A stretch of DNA of 64,000 nt from Vreelandella olivaria (GTDB lineage: Bacteria > Pseudomonadota > Gammaproteobacteria > Pseudomonadales > Halomonadaceae): NCBI GenBank assembly GCA_004295565.1, contig AP019416.1:4836001-4900000 (forward strand), in the 5' to 3' direction. Below, in pieces: positions 60,126-64,000 of this stretch. Under the pieces are notes generated by a model. The model was given only the letters and a program-made list of their open reading frames with translations, made no database searches and was not told where the DNA came from. Position 1 is the first letter of the stretch; the number at the start of each line of letters is the position of its first letter. Position numbers and translations under genes: made by a program.

Positions 60126-62268
60126 TTAATTGGCGAGTCGGGTTATCTTGCCAACGTTGGGAAGATTACGGATACGCTTAATAATACGCGCCAAATGCAC
60201 GCGGCCTTTCACCGACAGGGTCAGATTGACGGTGGAAAGGTGGGCATCACGCTCTTCAATGCCAATCCGCTCAATATTGGCATCGGCATCGGTGACCAGC
60301 CCGGCAAGTTCTGCGACTAACCCGCGGCGGCTCTCGATCTCAATACGCAGCGCGACCGGGAAGTCTTCATCGATGGTGTCCGACCACTCCAGCGCGAAGA
60401 GCTTGTCAGGGTCGTTTTATCGGCGAAGTTCTTATCCACCACGTTTTTACACTCGGCGCGATGCACCACCAAGCCTTTACCCGTGGAAAGGTGGCCCACC
60501 ACCGGATCGCCCGGCAGCGGGTGACAGCAGCGCGCAAAGTTAAGCACCATGCCTTCACTGCCGCTGATCATCACGGCTTTGCTACCGTCAACGCCTGCAG
60601 GATGCTCATAGGTCTCATCACCATGGGCTGCATCCACCAGGCGGCGAGCCACCACGTGGGTCATACGGTTACCTAGCCCTAGCGACTCCAATAGCGACTC
60701 TTCGGAAGTCACATCCAGCTCTTTGAAGGCCCGCTTGAGGATACTCTCATCCAGCTCTTCCAGGCTGGTATCGAAGGGCGCCAGCGCTTTATTGAGTAAT
60801 CGCCGACCCAGCATGATCGCTTCTGTCTGCTGCTGATATTTTAGCGCGTGACGAATAGCTGAACGCGCCTTTGCCGTGGTCACAAAGTTAAGCCAGGCAA
60901 GATTTGGCTTAGCACCAGGGGCCGTAATAATTTCCAGCGTCTGGCCACTCTCCAAGCGCGTCGAAAGCGGTGCCAAGTGGCGGTCAATACGGCAGGCGAT
61001 GCAGTTATTGCCGATATCCGTATGCACGGAGTAGGCGAAGTCGATTACGGTCGCGCCCTGGGGAGCTCCATAATGTCGCCTTTAGGCGTGAACACGTAGA
61101 TATCGTCAGGAAACAGGTCGTTTTTAACGTGTTCGATAAACTCCAGCGAATCGCCGGCATGACGCTGCATTTCCAGCAGCCCTTTCACCCAGGCGCGGGC
61201 GCGGGCGTGGCTGCCTTCAGCAATCGGATGCGAGGTCTGGCCCGCCTTGTAAAGCCAGTGGGCGGCGATGCCGTTATTGGCCATCGCTTCCATTTCGCGG
61301 GTGCGTATCTGCACTTCAATGGGCATACCCCGGGAACCAAACAGGGTGGTATGCAGGCTCTGGTAACCGTTAGCTTTGGGGATCGCAATGTAGTCTTTAA
61401 AGCGCCCGGGCACTGGCTTATAGAGGTTATGCACCACGCCTAGAATACGGTAGCAGCTAGCTACATCTTCGGTAATGATGCGAAAGCCAAACACGTCCAT
61501 AATTTCGGCAAAGGGCTTACGCTGGTCGCGCATCTTTTATAAATCGACAGCAGATGCTTTTGGCGCCCGATTACCGTGCCGTTAAGCGCGTCGTCATCCA
61601 GGCTTTTTGCAGTGATGACTGGATTTCACGCATAGCGCTGCGCCGATGCCCGCGCGCGCTGGCAACTGCACGCTTGATACGCTCCGCACGCATGGGGTGA
61701 ATCGCTTGAAAGGAGAGATCCTCAAGCTCAATACGAATGGTATTGATACCTAGACGACCGGCAATGCGCGCGTAAATTTCCAGCGTTTCACGGGCGATGC
61801 GGCGCTTCTTATCCGGACGCAGGGCGCCCAGGGTACGCATGTTATGCAACCGGTCAGCCAGCTTAACGATGATGACGCGAATATCCCGCGACATCGCCAG
61901 CACCATTTTCTGGAAGTTCTCCGCCTGGGCGACGGCTTTGTCTTCAAAGGTGATTTGGGTAAGTTTGGATACCCCGTCCACCAGTTCGGCTACCGGTTTA
62001 CCAAACTGGGCCTCCAGCGCTTTTTTGGAAACCCCGGTATCTTCGATAACGTCGTGCAGCATGGCGGCCATCAGGCTTTGATGATCCATGTGCATATTGG
62101 CAAGAATATTCGCCACCGCAAGCGGGTGGGTGACGTAAGGCTCGCCGGAACGCCGCCGCTGGCCGTCGTGGGCCTGCTCAGCGTAGTAAAAGGCGCGTTT
62201 GACCTGCTGGATCTCATCCGGGGTAAATAGCCGCCGAGTCTATCGGCCAGGTCATCAATGGTGAACAT
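60126..62268 (-). CDS. spoT: bifunctional (p)ppGpp synthetase/hydrolase SpoT (frameshifted)
   Basis: About 715 residues. In order: HD hydrolase (MLHDVIEDTG; LADRLHNMRTLGAL), synthetase (FAEIMDVFGFRII; IPKANGYQSLHTTL), TGS (VFTPKGDIMELP), helical and CC regions (VHRAECKN) and a C-terminal ACT domain (LSVKGRVHLARIIKRIRNL). It sets stringent-response alarmone levels. At least five indels fall near 62222, 61590, 61535, 61065 and 60410. ATG 62268 fits the family start. Because SpoT is normally required in relA-bearing cells, these breaks are strong evidence of sequence error. Confidence 0.93.
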
Positions 62269-62300
62269 CTACCGCGCCTCTATCGGTTTCGTTGAAAACG

Positions 62301-62558
62301 TTAGTCGTCGATATGAGTAGGCGCCATCGCTGGGCGCGGACGAACAGCGGCTTCAACGGGCTCGTCGAGCACAGTGTGATCGACCAGGCCTGCGGCAATT
62401 TCACGCAGCGCCATCACCGTGGGTTTATCGTTTTCCCAGGGTAGCAGCGCATCACGAGAGCCGCGTGCCAGCTGGCGAGCCCGCTGGGTGGAAATCATTA
62501 CCAGCTTGAAACGGTTTTCAACATTTTCAAGACAATCTTCAACGGTTACGCGAGCCAT
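62301..62558 (-). CDS. rpoZ: RNA polymerase omega subunit
   Basis: An 85-residue protein; [20 protein letters not shown] and [20 protein letters not shown] are the conserved omega core that latches beta-prime. ATG 62558 gives the family N-terminus and has AAGG upstream. The frame is intact. It sits 32 bp upstream of spoT in the conserved gmk-rpoZ-spoT operon. Confidence 0.95.
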   Translation of the reverse strand: MARVTVEDCLENVENRFKLVMISTQRARQLARGSRDALLPWENDKPTVMALREIAAGLVDHTVLDEPVEAAVRPRPAMAPTHIDD

Positions 62559-62676
62559 GGGAGCCTTCCTGTTATGACGGAACCGGGCCGACGCCGTTAA
62601 AAAGTTGAAAACGGCATCGACCCAGCGGAAAAAACGCATTAAAGCCGTATTTAAAAACACGGTAGAACCGAATAGA

Positions 62677-63327
<651 letters not shown>

Positions 63328-63459
63328 TTAGCGAAAAATAAGTGGCGGAATACGAAGTAAAAGCAAGTTGAGCGACTGCAGCAGAGCAGTAAAGCTGCGC
63401 AGTATCGCACACCAGCGCGACGACTGTAGCGTTTGGCGATGACATACAGGGAGGTAGGC

Positions 63460-64000
63460 ATGCGCAGTACGCTATTTATTTTAGCCTTGATTGGCTTGGG
63501 CGTAGCCCTGCAAAAAAGCATCATTGAGATTCCCCGCCACTGGGCGCCCTGGGCACCGCTGCATATTGATGACCCTATCACCCCGATGACTAAACTTAAG
63601 CTAAGCCGCCTAGCGGATGACCGTGAGGGCTGTTTAGCGGCATTAGATACCGTTCCTGATGGCGAACTTAGCTACATGCCGTTAGCCGATTACTCCCCTA
63701 CGGCAAGCTGCCCGCTTACCAATGTCGTGCGTATGCAAGCCAGCGACGTTTCTTTTAACCAGAGCTTTGTGGCGACCTGCCCCTTGGCGCTGGCCTGGGT
63801 CATGTATGAACGCCATGCGTTACAGCCTGCAGCGGAAGAGATTATGGGTAGCCGGGTAAGTCAGGTTAACCACGTGGGTAGTTTTGCCTGCCGTAATGTT
63901 TACGGGCGTGAAACCGGCCGACGCAGCGAACACGCCACCGCCGAAGCGCTGGATGTAACGGGGTTTCAATTTGAGAATGGGCAGCGCATTACACTGATCA
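63460..64000 (+). CDS. extensin-like family protein (3' end outside window)
   Basis: At least 180 residues. An N-terminal signal anchor (FILALIGLGVALQ) precedes the bacterial extensin-like domain with conserved Cys pairs (CLAALDT, SCPLTN, TCPLALAWV, SFACRNVYGR) and the HATAEALDVTGF block holding the family's likely metal or catalytic residues. GGAGGT lies 5 bases before ATG 63460. Function in the envelope is unproven. The frame is open to the window edge. Confidence 0.82.
   Translation, partial: MRSTLFILALIGLGVALQKSIIEIPRHWAPWAPLHIDDPITPMTKLKLSRLADDREGCLAALDTVPDGELSYMPLADYSPTASCPLTNVVRMQASDVSFNQSFVATCPLALAWVMYERHALQPAAEEIMGSRVSQVNHVGSFACRNVYGRETGRRSEHATAEALDVTGFQFENGQRITLI

Overview
The window looks like chromosome of a Halomonas-type gammaproteobacterium. 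Coding is dense and moderately GC-rich. The right half has the gene order of the Pseudomonas/Halomonas core block pst-phoU-phoBR-ubiAC-rubredoxin reductase-HU-recG-oxyR-ridA-spoT-rpoZ-gmk. The left half is an accessory catabolic region with three transporter types (TRAP, AtoE, Tct) serving hydroaromatic and organic-acid use.

One technical point governs the whole annotation. About sixty apparent single-base indels interrupt reading frames, most of them missing bases in short homopolymers. They hit housekeeping genes that must work (spoT, recG, uvrD, pstSCAB, phoBR) as often as accessory genes. I therefore read them as base-calling or assembly errors, annotate each broken gene as one CDS, and give the approximate break point.

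Layout. 1-2251: tail of a fused 3-dehydroshikimate dehydratase (quiC) and a quinate/shikimate dehydrogenase. 2566-9754: GntR/FCD regulator, TRAP transporter (dctPQM) and a train of overlapping catabolic genes. 9829-11830: complete second copy of quiC followed by a 3' scar of the dehydrogenase gene, so a segmental duplication brackets the TRAP module. 11893-17850: AEC carrier, then a cyclase-family hydrolase and hydroxyacyl-CoA dehydrogenase divergent from AtoE-YciI-CatC-like-SDR, a pathway I cannot name. 17867-22396: Tct transporter, IclR regulator with a PcaR-like operator, and type II dehydroquinase. 22599-31646: 2-oxoadipate dioxygenase-like protein, DUF72 protein, NSS transporter, HexR, SOS-controlled uvrD and an orphan Tat-type TRAP binding protein. 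32256-43505: phosphate block (pstSCAB-phoU, phoBR, two clear Pho boxes), interrupted by cysZ, a copper chaperone and an island of small exported proteins. 43515-64000: ubiquinone entry enzymes, rubredoxin reductase, HU, an uncharacterised DUF3100/M20/dehydrogenase operon, yccS, recG-oxyR, ridA, spoT-rpoZ-gmk and an extensin-like gene running off the end.

The most unusual part is 38970-41104. Three paralogous small exported acidic proteins carry a short Leu-x-His/Arg-Asp-Glu-Gly-Asp motif. Two of them are each followed on the same strand by a duplicated noncoding element: a run of short hairpins showing GGA in their loops, ending in a GC stem and U-run. That is the architecture of CsrB/RsmZ-type RNAs that sequester CsrA/RsmA. 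I know of no description of this gene-plus-RNA duplication. Two MITE-like inverted-repeat elements (22441-22576 and 59458-59625) also deserve a genome-wide copy count.
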